Assembly: GCA_017694875.1 (NCBI GenBank)
Contig: JADIMG010000026.1
Location: 1 to 45,083 of the forward strand
Direction: 5' to 3'
DNA from: Candidatus Gallipaludibacter merdavium
GTDB taxonomy: Bacteria > Bacteroidota > Bacteroidia > Bacteroidales > Paludibacteraceae
DNA: 45,083 bases
A program made the translations under genes and the position numbers. The notes under the pieces were generated by a model. That model worked only from the letters and a program-made list of their open reading frames with translations. It had not been told where the DNA came from and did no database searches. This document shows, in pieces, positions 24,940-33,111 of the stretch. The stretch's first letter is position 1. Each line of letters starts with the position of its first letter.

Positions 24940-25983
24940 TTATTTGTTATAATAATAGCGTATGGCGTGCCCGTCATAGAATTCTTCAATGTCGGGTAGC
25001 AGGGCGATGCGTGGTGCTTCAACACCTTTACCCAGTAGACACGGAGAAGTTTCCACATGTATCTCGTCCCATAATCCTATCTGCAACAATGAATCAAGCA
25101 AGACTGTACCACCCTCAACAATCAATGAGTGTATTTTTCGCCTGAACAATTCATCGAGCATCTGTTGCCATGCATTACCCGCAAAATCAATCTGACAAAG
25201 CTCTGCCGAAGTTTCAAAGGGATAAGCTGCTTTTTCCGTAAATACCAATGTTGGAGCAATGGGCTGGAGCAGCTTTGAATTCTCCGGCAAACGCAGTTGC
25301 TTGTCTATGACAACTCTGAGAGGATTGTTTCCATTCCATCTTGTTGTGCGCAACGAGGGATTATCGAGAAGGGCAGTATGCGTACCAACCATGATAGCCA
25401 TGTTTTCTGCACGCATCTTGTGTACAAGCTGTTTGGTAATAGTGTTGGAAATGACCGCCACAGACTCACTGGAAGATTGCCGGCAAACATCTATCTTAAA
25501 ATCAGCACTTTGAGCCCATTTGAGAATTATATAAGGACGTTTTTTCTCATGATAACAGATAAAGCGCTTGTTGAGTTGGCGGCATTGCTGCTCCAAAACC
25601 CCTACGGTCACTTCCACTCCTGCCTGCCTGAGCATTTGAATACCCTTTCCCGCCACCAGCGGATTAGGGTCCTCCATGCCTATTACTACACGGGGAATCC
25701 TCTTTTTTATAATGAGCTCAGCGCAAGGCGGTGTTTTTCCATAATGTGAACACGGTTCCAACGAAACATAGAGCGTAGACTGTTCGAGCAAGTATTCATC
25801 CTTGACACTGGCAATGGCGTTTGGTTCAGCATGTGCTTGTCCGCACTTGCGATGATAGCCCTCACCAATGATTTTGCCATTATGTACAATCACCGCTCCC
25901 ACCATAGGATTGGGCGCTACATCACGGATGCCATTTTTTGCCAATTGGAGACAACGCCCCATGTATAAATCGTCGATGTCCAT
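24940..25983 (-). CDS. ribD: Riboflavin biosynthesis protein RibD (deaminase/reductase)
   Basis: The ATG at 25983 is used because the -7 element (26007-26014) lies just upstream; the longer frame to 26037 is not supported. The 347-residue protein has an N-terminal deaminase domain with zinc ligands H51 (HAEPNAI), C78 and C87 (LEPCSHYGKTPPC) and catalytic Glu53. The C-terminal reductase domain (about 145-347) contains RPYIILKWAQSADFKI and SLIVEGGTVLLDSLL. The two domains carry out consecutive deamination and ribosyl-reduction steps of riboflavin synthesis. No other rib genes are nearby. The cardiolipin synthase gene follows after 17 bp. Confidence 0.95.
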   Translation of the reverse strand: MDIDDLYMGRCLQLAKNGIRDVAPNPMVGAVIVHNGKIIGEGYHRKCGQAHAEPNAIASVKDEYLLEQSTLYVSLEPCSHYGKTPPCAELIIKKRIPRVVIGMEDPNPLVAGKGIQMLRQAGVEVTVGVLEQQCRQLNKRFICYHEKKRPYIILKWAQSADFKIDVCRQSSSESVAVISNTITKQLVHKMRAENMAIMVGTHTALLDNPSLRTTRWNGNNPLRVVIDKQLRLPENSKLLQPIAPTLVFTEKAAYPFETSAELCQIDFAGNAWQQMLDELFRRKIHSLIVEGGTVLLDSLLQIGLWDEIHVETSPCLLGKGVEAPRIALLPDIEEFYDGHAIRYYYNK

Positions 25984-26006
25984 TACTATTGGATTTAGTG
26001 TTGGGA

Positions 26007-26014
26007 CAAAGTTA
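26007..26014 (-). promoter_or_regulatory. -7 element of the ribD promoter
   Basis: Minus-strand TAACTTTG, 23 bp before the ATG at 25983. No TTTG is found at the -33 spacing. The octamer TTGGGACA occurs twice around it (26001-26008 and 26023-26030). Confidence 0.55.
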
Positions 26015-26118
26015 CATTTTTGTTGGGACATTACCATATCATAAGATAGAAAAGATGATGTTGCCTTAAGGCTTCACCTCGAGTTGCCCAACATCTACAG
26101 TAAAGCAAAAAAGCGACA

Positions 26119-26147
26119 GAGGATACCTCTTAAAAAGAGATACCCTC
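26119..26147 (-). terminator. Terminator of the trx-ferredoxin-marR operon
   Basis: A 13-bp stem (26119-26131 with 26135-26147, two wobble pairs) with a very tight loop lies 26 bp after the marR stop. On the minus strand it is followed at a short distance by a run of six T (26107-26112). Confidence 0.65.
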
Positions 26148-26173
26148 TTAGCCTTCAAATACTTAATTAGTGT

Positions 26174-26557
26174 CTAAGCGTGGCATGCGGCAATTTGCTC
26201 AAAAGCATGTTGCAACGGTAAATCGAGCGGTATTGCGTTTGTTTCAATCTGCTTTATCTTTTTCCGACCTTCAGCCGACAGTTCAAAACACATCTGTCGT
26301 TTGTCTGATTTACATAGAATTCTATTGATAAGACCTTTCTCTTCGACCGCCCTGATTACTTTGGAAGTATTGGATGAAGTAAGTTCAAGCAGTTCGGCAA
26401 TTTGCCCAGCGGTAGAAGTACCGTGTTGTTGCAGACAGCACAACAGCATTCCCTCATTCAATGACAACTGATGCTGTTCAATAAAACTTGCTTCAAACCG
26501 CGCTATGGCGCGATACAGTTCACGTATTTTACAAAGTTGTTCCATAAGCCAAATCAT
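26174..26557 (-). CDS. MarR-family transcriptional regulator
   Basis: A 127-residue winged-helix protein. The fold is visible as a dimerisation helix (about 5-30), the recognition segment TAGQIAELLELTSSNTSKVIRAVEEKGLINR (about 49-79, shown here as one stretch by position only) and the wing ILCKSDKRQMCFELSAEG (about 80-97). The family consensus D-x-R in the wing appears as SDKR. The ATG overlaps the ferredoxin stop (ATGA); a second Met four codons on is an alternative start. As last gene of the thioredoxin-ferredoxin unit it may autoregulate the operon in response to oxidative or small-molecule signals. That role is inferred. Confidence 0.85.
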   Translation of the reverse strand: MIWLMEQLCKIRELYRAIARFEASFIEQHQLSLNEGMLLCCLQQHGTSTAGQIAELLELTSSNTSKVIRAVEEKGLINRILCKSDKRQMCFELSAEGRKKIKQIETNAIPLDLPLQHAFEQIAACHA

Positions 26558-26739
26558 TCATTCCAATGTCTGACAGCCTGCTTGGGACAATGTGCCGAAC
26601 AGTATCCACATTCAATACAAGTATCATTGTCAATATGGGGCAAACCAAATCCTTCTTGAGTAATGGCTCCGACAGGGCATGCAGCCACTAATGGACATCT
26701 GTGATTTTGCGGACAATACGCAGGATTTACACTCAACAT
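26554..26739 (-). CDS. Small ferredoxin-like 4Fe-4S protein (7 Cys)
   Basis: A 61-residue protein with a complete ferredoxin half at the C-terminus, C41-x2-C44-x2-C47-x3-C51-P. The N-terminal part has an irregular C9-x5-C15-x5-C21-P. By ferredoxin topology C21 should complete the cluster held by C41/44/47. C51 would join C9 and C15 in a second site that has only three cysteines, so it may be a 3Fe-4S, an incomplete or a differently ligated cluster. Cytoplasmic, no signal peptide. It lies 7 bp after the secreted thioredoxin gene and overlaps the MarR gene by 4 bp. The electron partner is unknown. Confidence 0.82.
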   Translation of the reverse strand: MLSVNPAYCPQNHRCPLVAACPVGAITQEGFGLPHIDNDTCIECGYCSAHCPKQAVRHWNE

Positions 26740-26746
26740 AATAGGA

Positions 26747-27223
26747 TTATTTTAAAAGGATATTGTCAATGGCTTGCTTGAAAGACGACTTAGGCATTGC
26801 TCCCGTTACCATCTGTGGCTGTCCATTGAGTGGAACAAACAGAATAGTAGGAATACTTCTGATTCCAAATGCAGCAGCAAGTTCCTGCTCATTTTCCGTA
26901 TTGACTTTATAGATATAGATTTTATCACCATATTCACTGGCAAGCTCTTCCAAAATGGGGGCTACCATTTTGCAAGGGCCACACCATGATGCATAGAAAT
27001 CGATGATTGCAGGTTTGTCACCCAAATATTTCCACTCCGTAGGATTTGCCTCATAGTTAACTACCTTTGCAAGAAAATCTTGTTTGTTCAATTCAATTGG
27101 TTTCATAGTCGTTGTTGTTTTATCTGTTATATTTACATTATTCGTCTGCTTTTTATTGTTATCTGTTGCACATGCCGTAAAAGCCAGCAACGTAATAATG
27201 GAAAGAAAGAATGTTTTTTTCAT
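26747..27223 (-). CDS. Secreted thioredoxin (probable lipoprotein)
   Basis: A 158-residue protein whose N-terminal signal ends in LAFTAC (Cys18, lipobox-like), so it is probably a periplasm-facing lipoprotein. A Thr/Asn/Lys-rich linker (19-42) precedes a full thioredoxin domain. FYASWCGPCKMVAPILEELA carries the active-site pair C81 and C84, and SIPTILFVPLNG contains the cis-proline. It should reduce or exchange disulfides outside the cytoplasm. It is the first gene of an operon with a small ferredoxin and a MarR regulator and has a perfect promoter at 27254-27285. The lipobox has Phe at -3, so cleavage as a soluble protein is possible. Confidence 0.9.
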   Translation of the reverse strand: MKKTFFLSIITLLAFTACATDNNKKQTNNVNITDKTTTTMKPIELNKQDFLAKVVNYEANPTEWKYLGDKPAIIDFYASWCGPCKMVAPILEELASEYGDKIYIYKVNTENEQELAAAFGIRSIPTILFVPLNGQPQMVTGAMPKSSFKQAIDNILLK

Positions 27224-27253
27224 ATTTACATGTATTGACTGTTATTGATGGTG

Positions 27254-27285
27254 CAAAGATAGAAATATTTTCCATATGAAACAAA
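27254..27285 (-). promoter_or_regulatory. Promoter of the thioredoxin-ferredoxin-marR operon
   Basis: Minus-strand -33 TTTG (27282-27285), 20 bp, -7 TATCTTTG (27254-27261), 30 bp before the thioredoxin ATG. Confidence 0.8.
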
Positions 27286-27387
27286 TTTCCATAAGAAAAT
27301 ATTTCTGATGCAACAGCAAATAATTTACAAATAACTGTTTATCAAGCAAATAAAGAAATGTTAAATATTTCTTTTGCTAAATCAGAC

Positions 27388-27879
27388 TTAAAAACGATAA
27401 GCACAACCCACGGCAAAGTCATTGGAATCGGCTCCAAAACCAAACCGACAATCATCCTCGGAATAGAAAAAGCCAGCAGCTCCCAACTTCAGATAGATAT
27501 CAAAATGTTCATGGGGCGTAAACCGGATATAAGGACTTACACTTACTTCTGAAGCCACCAATACGTCAGAAAAAGAGAAACCAAGCGTTGCACGCATATC
27601 AACAGCCAAAATGTCATTATGCCAAAAAGTATATCGGAAGAAAGGTGCAATTACTCCAGCTCCTCCAGAATAATCTTCTTCGGCTGCTATGGCAAACCCC
27701 ACTTGCCCACCAACCGCACACTTGTCATTGAACTCATAACCCACCTCTGGCAAAACGGATAAAGAAAAGAGCGCAGAACGTGTGTCATACCACATAGCAA
27801 CATTTCCACCCAAAAACCAACGAGCGTGAACAGGAAGAGACAAAATAGCCAATAGGCTGAAAATGATGATTTTTTTCAT
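27388..27879 (-). CDS. Small outer-membrane beta-barrel protein
   Basis: The start at 27879 (MKKIIIFSLLAILSLPVHA, a clear signal peptide) is chosen over an upstream in-frame ATG because the -7 element is at 27906-27913. The mature part of about 144 residues alternates hydrophobic and polar residues in about eight short strands (for example FSLSVLPEVGYEF, CAVGGQVGFAIA, ILAVDMRATLGFSF) and ends in YRF, the C-terminal aromatic typical of outer-membrane barrels. This fits the small porin-like/OmpA-barrel type common in Bacteroidales. No specific function can be given. Single-gene unit. Confidence 0.78.
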   Translation of the reverse strand: MKKIIIFSLLAILSLPVHARWFLGGNVAMWYDTRSALFSLSVLPEVGYEFNDKCAVGGQVGFAIAAEEDYSGGAGVIAPFFRYTFWHNDILAVDMRATLGFSFSDVLVASEVSVSPYIRFTPHEHFDIYLKLGAAGFFYSEDDCRFGFGADSNDFAVGCAYRF

Positions 27880-27905
27880 AGTATTATGTATTAAAGTGAT
27901 GCGAA

Positions 27906-27913
27906 CAAAGATA
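27906..27913 (-). promoter_or_regulatory. -7 element of the outer-membrane barrel gene
   Basis: Minus-strand TATCTTTG lies 26 bp before the ATG at 27879. No TTTG at the usual -33 spacing. Confidence 0.6.
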
Positions 27914-28190
27914 TGAAAAACCAAAAGATAGACAATGAAAAATTCATAGTAACCTAATCGGAAACAAGAAGCTTTATGGAGAACACTAACGATTCAGACA
28001 GAGTGTCACATAAAACCATCTATTTGATAACAAAACATGAAAATACGCATGCAGAACAGTCTCTCGGCGGAGGCTGCCAATTTTGCTGGAGTAATCAGCA
28101 TTGCCTCTCACTGACATTTTGTCTAAAAACATGGTATCTTACTTACAATTTGCTTAATGGACAAAACCTTCATGAGAGCCATAAGGTCAT
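27914..28190. other. Intergenic stretch without a convincing gene
   Basis: About 280 bp between the divergent promoters of the barrel gene and guaA. A 75-codon plus-strand frame (27976-28203) has no recognisable features and runs into the guaA promoter. The only notable structure is a nested inverted repeat at 28070-28107: outer GAGGC/GCCTC, inner TGCTG/CAGCA. No T-run follows it and no promoter lies clearly before it. Confidence 0.5.
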
Positions 28191-28222
28191 GTTGTATGAT
28201 TAGGCAAGAATCTGTATCTTTG
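28191..28222 (+). promoter_or_regulatory. guaA promoter
   Basis: GTTG (28191-28194, one base off TTTG), 20 bp, then -7 TATCTTTG (28215-28222). It excludes the in-frame upstream ATG at 28157 and points to the ATG at 28271. Confidence 0.7.
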
Positions 28223-28224
28223 CC

Positions 28225-28246
28225 ATGTCTGAAACCAGACATTTTT
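28225..28246 (+). promoter_or_regulatory. Inverted repeat at the guaA transcription start
   Basis: ATGTCTG-AAAC-CAGACAT is followed by TTTT. The repeat begins 3 bp after the -7 element, so it overlaps the expected start of transcription. It could be a repressor operator, or a hairpin at the very 5' end of the mRNA. Confidence 0.4.
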
Positions 28247-28270
28247 CGTCAACCAAACAACAGTTCTTAT

Positions 28271-29791
28271 ATGCAAGAAAAGATTATTATCCTTGACTTT
28301 GGGTCGCAAACCACCCAATTAATTGGGCGTCGTTTGCGTGAATTGAACGAGTATTGCGAAATTCTTCCCTATAATAAATTTCCAAAAGACACTACGGGAA
28401 TCAAAGGCGTAATACTTTCAGGCAGCCCTTATTCGGTATATGACCCATCAGCCTTTAAAGTTGATTTGTCCACCCTACGTGGCAAGTGGCCTTTATTGGG
28501 TATCTGCTATGGTGCGCAATACATAGCTTATTGTAGCGGAGGTAGCGTAGAGCCTGCCGTTGCACGTGAATATGGACGAGCAAATCTGGAGACCATAGAT
28601 AAGGATGACGCTTTGTTTAAGGGTATTAACGCCGGCTCACAGATATGGATGTCGCATGGAGATACGATAACCCGACTGCCTGAAGGCTTTAAAATAATAG
28701 CCAGCACTAATGATGTCCCCGTTGCAGCCTATAAAATTGAAGGAGAAGACACTTGGGGCGTACAGTTTCATCCGGAGGTATTCCACAGCCTGGACGGTAT
28801 TTTACTATTGGATAATTTTCTTCAGATATGCCATTGCAAGAAAGACTGGTCACCGGCATCTTTTATTGAAAGTACCATTGCAAGCTTACGTGAACAACTT
28901 GGCAATGACAAGGTAGTTCTTGGGCTATCGGGCGGCGTAGACTCTTCGGTTGCAGCCGTACTGCTGAACAAGGCCATAGGGAAAAACCTGACTTGTATAT
29001 TTGTTGACCATGGCCTATTGCGCAAGAATGAGTTTGAAAAAGTGATGGAAGATTATAAGCACCTAGGCCTGAATGTAATTGGCGTACGTGCACATGAAAA
29101 ATTCTATCGAGAATTGGCGGGTGTGACCGACCCGGAAAAGAAACGTAAGATTATCGGCAAAGGCTTTATTGATGTGTTTGATGAAGAAGCACGCAAGATA
29201 AAGGATGTCAAATGGTTGGCACAAGGAACAATTTATCCTGACTGCATCGAGTCGCTTTCCATTACGGGCACCACCATCAAGTCACACCACAATGTAGGTG
29301 GTCTGCCAGAAAAAATGAATTTGAAATTGTGCGAACCTCTACGTCTGCTCTTCAAGGATGAAGTAAGAAAAGTGGGGCGCGAATTGGGCATGATGGGGCA
29401 CTTGATTAAACGACAACCCTTCCCCGGACCCGGTTTGGCTGTTCGTATTCTCGGAGATATCACTCCCGAAAAAGTAAGAATCCTACAAGATGCCGACGAT
29501 ATATTCATCAGTGCATTGCGTGAGTGGAACCTATATGACAAAGTATGGCAGGCGGGTGTGATTTTGCTCCCTGTACAGTCAGTGGGTGTCATGGGTGATG
29601 AACGTACCTATGAAAATGCCGTTGCACTACGTGCCGTAACTTCAACTGACGCCATGACAGCCGATTGGGCGCAATTACCATACGACTTTCTTGCTAAAGT
29701 CTCCAATGACATTATCAACAAGGTCAAGGGTGTCAACCGCGTAGTGTATGACATTAGTTCAAAACCGCCAGCAACCATTGAATGGGAATAA
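28271..29791 (+). CDS. guaA: GMP synthase (glutamine-hydrolysing)
   Basis: The ATG at 28271 ([13 protein letters not shown]) gives 506 residues, the usual length. The class I glutaminase domain (1-190) has the nucleophile Cys79 (GICYGAQ), His167 and Glu169 (FHPEV). The ATP-pyrophosphatase domain has the P-loop SGGVDSS (220-226). The C-terminal dimerisation domain ends in KPPATIEWE, the universal GuaA terminus. It converts XMP to GMP with glutamine. A Bacteroidales promoter lies at 28191-28222 with an inverted repeat at the expected transcription start, and a hairpin follows the stop. Confidence 0.98.
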   Translation: MQEKIIILDFGSQTTQLIGRRLRELNEYCEILPYNKFPKDTTGIKGVILSGSPYSVYDPSAFKVDLSTLRGKWPLLGICYGAQYIAYCSGGSVEPAVAREYGRANLETIDKDDALFKGINAGSQIWMSHGDTITRLPEGFKIIASTNDVPVAAYKIEGEDTWGVQFHPEVFHSLDGILLLDNFLQICHCKKDWSPASFIESTIASLREQLGNDKVVLGLSGGVDSSVAAVLLNKAIGKNLTCIFVDHGLLRKNEFEKVMEDYKHLGLNVIGVRAHEKFYRELAGVTDPEKKRKIIGKGFIDVFDEEARKIKDVKWLAQGTIYPDCIESLSITGTTIKSHHNVGGLPEKMNLKLCEPLRLLFKDEVRKVGRELGMMGHLIKRQPFPGPGLAVRILGDITPEKVRILQDADDIFISALREWNLYDKVWQAGVILLPVQSVGVMGDERTYENAVALRAVTSTDAMTADWAQLPYDFLAKVSNDIINKVKGVNRVVYDISSKPPATIEWE

Positions 29792-29810
29792 ACCCAGGGC
29801 ACACAATAGA

Positions 29811-29845
29811 GGTCGGATAGGATACCCCATCCGACCCTCATTTTC
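29811..29845 (+). terminator. Terminator-like hairpin behind guaA
   Basis: GGTCGGAT (29811-29818) pairs with ATCCGACC (29829-29836) across a 10-nt loop and is followed by CTCATTTTC. The T-run is weak, so some read-through into the NlpC/P60 gene is possible; I see no separate promoter there. Confidence 0.65.
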
Positions 29846-29869
29846 TAAATCGGTTCTTAAAGGAGAAAT

Positions 29870-30649
29870 ATGAAAGCTATAACTTTTAACAGCGTAGTAC
29901 CCATGCGTACAGAACCCAGCGAGCAAGCTGAAATGTGCTCACAGATATTGTTTGCCGAAACAATGACCATCATAGAAATCACCGATAAATGGTGTAAAGT
30001 ACACTTGGATTCCGACAATTATGAAGGCTGGGTTGATCGGAAAATGATATCTACCTTGCCAGACAATGCTTGTGAGGCTATACAGAATTCCCCCAAAGCA
30101 AGTATAGCACTTCCCGTGGTCTTAGCCGTAAGCAAAGCCAATCAGATCTCTATATTGTTGACTGGTGGCACACGCCTTCCCAATTACAAGGACGGCGAAT
30201 TTGAACTGCTGGGCATTCATTTCCAAATAGACCCAAGTGCCATATTGCCTGCAGGCACCAATTTCTCTAAAGAGAATGTATTGAATGTTGCCCGTTTCTT
30301 CTTGAACACACCTTATCTGTGGGGTGGCCGCAACGCATTGGGAATGGATTGTTCCGGTTTCACACAAATGATGTACAGAATATTCGGCATACAACTTCCC
30401 CGTGATGCATCAGAACAGGTGAAAATAGGGAAAACCGTCGATTTCCTGACAGAAGCACAAGCGGGTGACTTGGCTTTTTTTGAAAACAAAGATCACAAAA
30501 TAATACACGTGGGCATGCTGATGGACAACCAAAGCATTATGCACGCATCTGGCCGTGTAAAAATCAACCGTATTGATGCAACCGGTATTGTTTCTGAAGA
30601 GGACGGACAGCATACACACCAATTGCGTATCATCAAGCGCATCATATAA
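29870..30649 (+). CDS. NlpC/P60 family cysteine peptidase with SH3 domain (YkfC-like)
   Basis: A 259-residue protein with an SH3-like N-terminal part (about 1-60, with a second SH3-like stretch to about 120) and an NlpC/P60 domain (about 132-259). Catalytic residues are visible: Cys161 in GMDCSGF, His213 in IIHVGML and His225 in MHASGRVK. WGGRNALG (151-158) is typical. No signal peptide is present, which fits cytoplasmic YkfC-type gamma-D-glutamyl-L-diamino acid endopeptidases that recycle cell-wall peptides. It has an unusually good Shine-Dalgarno-like AAAGGAG (29859-29865), uncommon in this window. priA follows after 11 bp. Confidence 0.88.
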   Translation: MKAITFNSVVPMRTEPSEQAEMCSQILFAETMTIIEITDKWCKVHLDSDNYEGWVDRKMISTLPDNACEAIQNSPKASIALPVVLAVSKANQISILLTGGTRLPNYKDGEFELLGIHFQIDPSAILPAGTNFSKENVLNVARFFLNTPYLWGGRNALGMDCSGFTQMMYRIFGIQLPRDASEQVKIGKTVDFLTEAQAGDLAFFENKDHKIIHVGMLMDNQSIMHASGRVKINRIDATGIVSEEDGQHTHQLRIIKRII

Positions 30650-30660
30650 GTCCAACTTTC

Positions 30661-33111
30661 ATGTTCGCCGAGATAATACTGCCATTTGCCATTTCCGGCA
30701 CTTTTACCTATAAATTACCGGACAACACCATACCGGCCCAACCTGGTATGAGAGTTATTGTGCCATTCGGCGAACGAAAATTTTATACAGGCATTATCTA
30801 TAAACTGAGCGAGAACCCTCCACAAGGATTCAACATCAAAGAATTGACAGAAATAATTGACGAGTATCCTATCATCACTCCTCATCAATTTGCGGTATGG
30901 GAATGGATGGCCAATTATTATCAAGTGAGCTTAGGTGAGATATATAAAGCAGCTATACCAGCAGGCCTAAAAATTGAAAGCGAGACAAAAGTGATGCTAT
31001 TGGAAGATTTTGAGGCAAAGGAAAAGCTCACGCCCAAACAATTACGCATCATCAGTCTGCTCGAAGACGGAAAACTGCATAACGCGCAAGAAATTGCCAA
31101 ACAACTGGGAACCAACCAGCTTCTTCCTGTCCTTTACAAACTGGTAGATATGGGAGCTATACAGTTGCAAGAAGGAGTTGAATCATCCTATCGTCCCCAA
31201 ACGGAGACATACATATGCCTCAGCAAGAATATACAACACCAGGAACAACTGCAAGAGATTTTCAACAAGCTGTCACGGTCGCCCCAACAAACCAAACTAC
31301 TGATGCAATACCTTTCACTCTCAAGCTATATGCAGAACGGTCGAGCAACAGGAGTGAAAAAAAAGGAACTACTTTCTTTATGCGGCGTATCATCGACAAT
31401 CTGTAAGGAGCTGGAAAACAAAGGCATATTATATTCATATCAACAGCAGACAGACCGTATCAGAAAGGGTGAATGCATCATCGAAAAACCCAAAGAGTTA
31501 AACGATGCGCAACAGAAAGCTATCAAAAGTATCCATTCCGAATGGGAGAACAAGGATATTGTACTTTTGCATGGTGTCACTTCGAGCGGAAAAACAGAGG
31601 TATATATTCATTTGATTGAGGAACAGTTGTCCCTGGGAAAGCAGGTGCTATATCTGGTCCCTGAAATTGCACTGACTACGCAATTAACCAATCGTCTGCA
31701 AACCGTATTCGGTCATAAACTAGGCGTATATCATTCCAAGTTTTCCGATGCAGAGCGGGTTGAGATATATCAAGACCTTTTACAACAAAAGAGCTACGAA
31801 ATAATATTGGGCGTGCGGTCGTCTATTTTTCTACCTTTCAGCCGCTTGGGGCTTATCATTGTAGATGAGGAACACGAAACGTCCTACAAACAGCAAGACC
31901 CAGCTCCGCGGTATAACGCCCGCAACATGGCCATCATTCTCGGAAAAATCCATCATTGCAAAACTTTATTGGGCTCAGCTACTCCATCTGTAGAGACCTA
32001 TTACAATGCAACCACAGGAAAATATGGTTTGGTAGAAATGACTAACCGCTACAAGAACCTACAAATGCCTATCATTACCACTGTTGATATGAAAGAGGCT
32101 GCGAGAAAAAAGGAAATGACAGAGGATTTTTCCGATATACTGGTTTCAAAAATACAAGCTGCTTTGGAAAGAAAAGAACAAGTCATTATTTTCCAAAACA
32201 GACGGGGATACGCCCCTTTCATTCAATGCAAGGAGTGTGGGCACGTTCCACACTGCGCCAATTGCGATGTCAGCCTTACCCTGCACAAGAAACAAGGTCT
32301 CATGATTTGCCATTACTGCGGCTATACACAACCCATACCGCAGACCTGCCCTAATTGCCATTCTTCACTAATCAATGATATTGGCTTAGGTACAGAAAAA
32401 ATAGAAGAAGAAGTTATGAAGCTGTTTCCTACAGCCACAGTAGCCCGTATGGACTTAGATACAACCCGCTCAAAAAATGCCTACAAACGGATTATAGATG
32501 ATTTTTCCGATCATAAGATTGATATTCTGATAGGAACACAGATGGTAAGCAAAGGGCTGAGCTTTGATGATGTAAGTTTAGTGGCTGTGCTCAATGCCGA
32601 TAATCTGCTGAATGCTGCAGATTTCAGAGCTCATGAACGCGCTTTCCAGCTTCTGGAGCAAGTAAGCGGACGAGCGGGACGTATGCACAAACAAGGAGAA
32701 GTCATCTTGCAGACCCGCAACCCGGACAATCCTATCATCCGATTTGTGGAAAGGCATGACTATATATCCATGTATGAGACTCAACTGAATGAACGTCTCT
32801 TATTTCATTATCCACCCTTCTATAGAGTCATACTACTTTCTGTCAAACATCGCGATGCCCATATGGCTAATCGTGCAAGCAATATGTTGGCGAGACTTCT
32901 GCAACAAATATTCGGGAAACGCAGTTCTGATGCAATTCCCCCTATAATTCCCCGCGTGCAGAATGTCTTTATCCGACAAATCATTCTGAAAATCGAGTCA
33001 ACGGCTTCCGCTTCCAAAGCCAAACAGCTCATCCAATCTGCCATCACACAACTGCACAACATTCCTGAATTCAAGAATGTACCGATTACTATCGACGTTG
33101 ATCCGATGTAG
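30661..33111 (+). CDS. priA: Primosomal protein N' (replication restart helicase PriA)
   Basis: An 816-residue 3'-5' superfamily-2 helicase. The N-terminal 3'BD region starts MFAEIILPFAISGTFTY. A winged-helix part (about 110-270) is followed by Walker A GVTSSGKTEVY (about 305-315) and the DEEH box (about 402-405). The zinc-binding insertion (about 521-566) has eight cysteines in CxxC pairs (CKECGHVPHCANC; CHYCGY; CPNC). Helicase motifs V/VI include IGTQMVSKG and QVSGRAGR. PriA reloads the replisome at stalled forks. It is cotranscribed with the NlpC/P60 gene. The final 23 bp overlap the convergent glycosyltransferase gene. Confidence 0.97.
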   Translation: MFAEIILPFAISGTFTYKLPDNTIPAQPGMRVIVPFGERKFYTGIIYKLSENPPQGFNIKELTEIIDEYPIITPHQFAVWEWMANYYQVSLGEIYKAAIPAGLKIESETKVMLLEDFEAKEKLTPKQLRIISLLEDGKLHNAQEIAKQLGTNQLLPVLYKLVDMGAIQLQEGVESSYRPQTETYICLSKNIQHQEQLQEIFNKLSRSPQQTKLLMQYLSLSSYMQNGRATGVKKKELLSLCGVSSTICKELENKGILYSYQQQTDRIRKGECIIEKPKELNDAQQKAIKSIHSEWENKDIVLLHGVTSSGKTEVYIHLIEEQLSLGKQVLYLVPEIALTTQLTNRLQTVFGHKLGVYHSKFSDAERVEIYQDLLQQKSYEIILGVRSSIFLPFSRLGLIIVDEEHETSYKQQDPAPRYNARNMAIILGKIHHCKTLLGSATPSVETYYNATTGKYGLVEMTNRYKNLQMPIITTVDMKEAARKKEMTEDFSDILVSKIQAALERKEQVIIFQNRRGYAPFIQCKECGHVPHCANCDVSLTLHKKQGLMICHYCGYTQPIPQTCPNCHSSLINDIGLGTEKIEEEVMKLFPTATVARMDLDTTRSKNAYKRIIDDFSDHKIDILIGTQMVSKGLSFDDVSLVAVLNADNLLNAADFRAHERAFQLLEQVSGRAGRMHKQGEVILQTRNPDNPIIRFVERHDYISMYETQLNERLLFHYPPFYRVILLSVKHRDAHMANRASNMLARLLQQIFGKRSSDAIPPIIPRVQNVFIRQIILKIESTASASKAKQLIQSAITQLHNIPEFKNVPITIDVDPM

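Noticed and set aside
27976-28203. 75-codon plus-strand frame upstream of guaA
   Set aside because: No signal, domain or membrane pattern, no promoter, and it runs toward the guaA promoter; most likely chance.
28157-28270. N-terminal extension of GuaA from the upstream in-frame ATG
   Set aside because: The guaA -7 element (28215-28222) lies inside this stretch and GuaA proteins start at [11 protein letters not shown]-like sequence.
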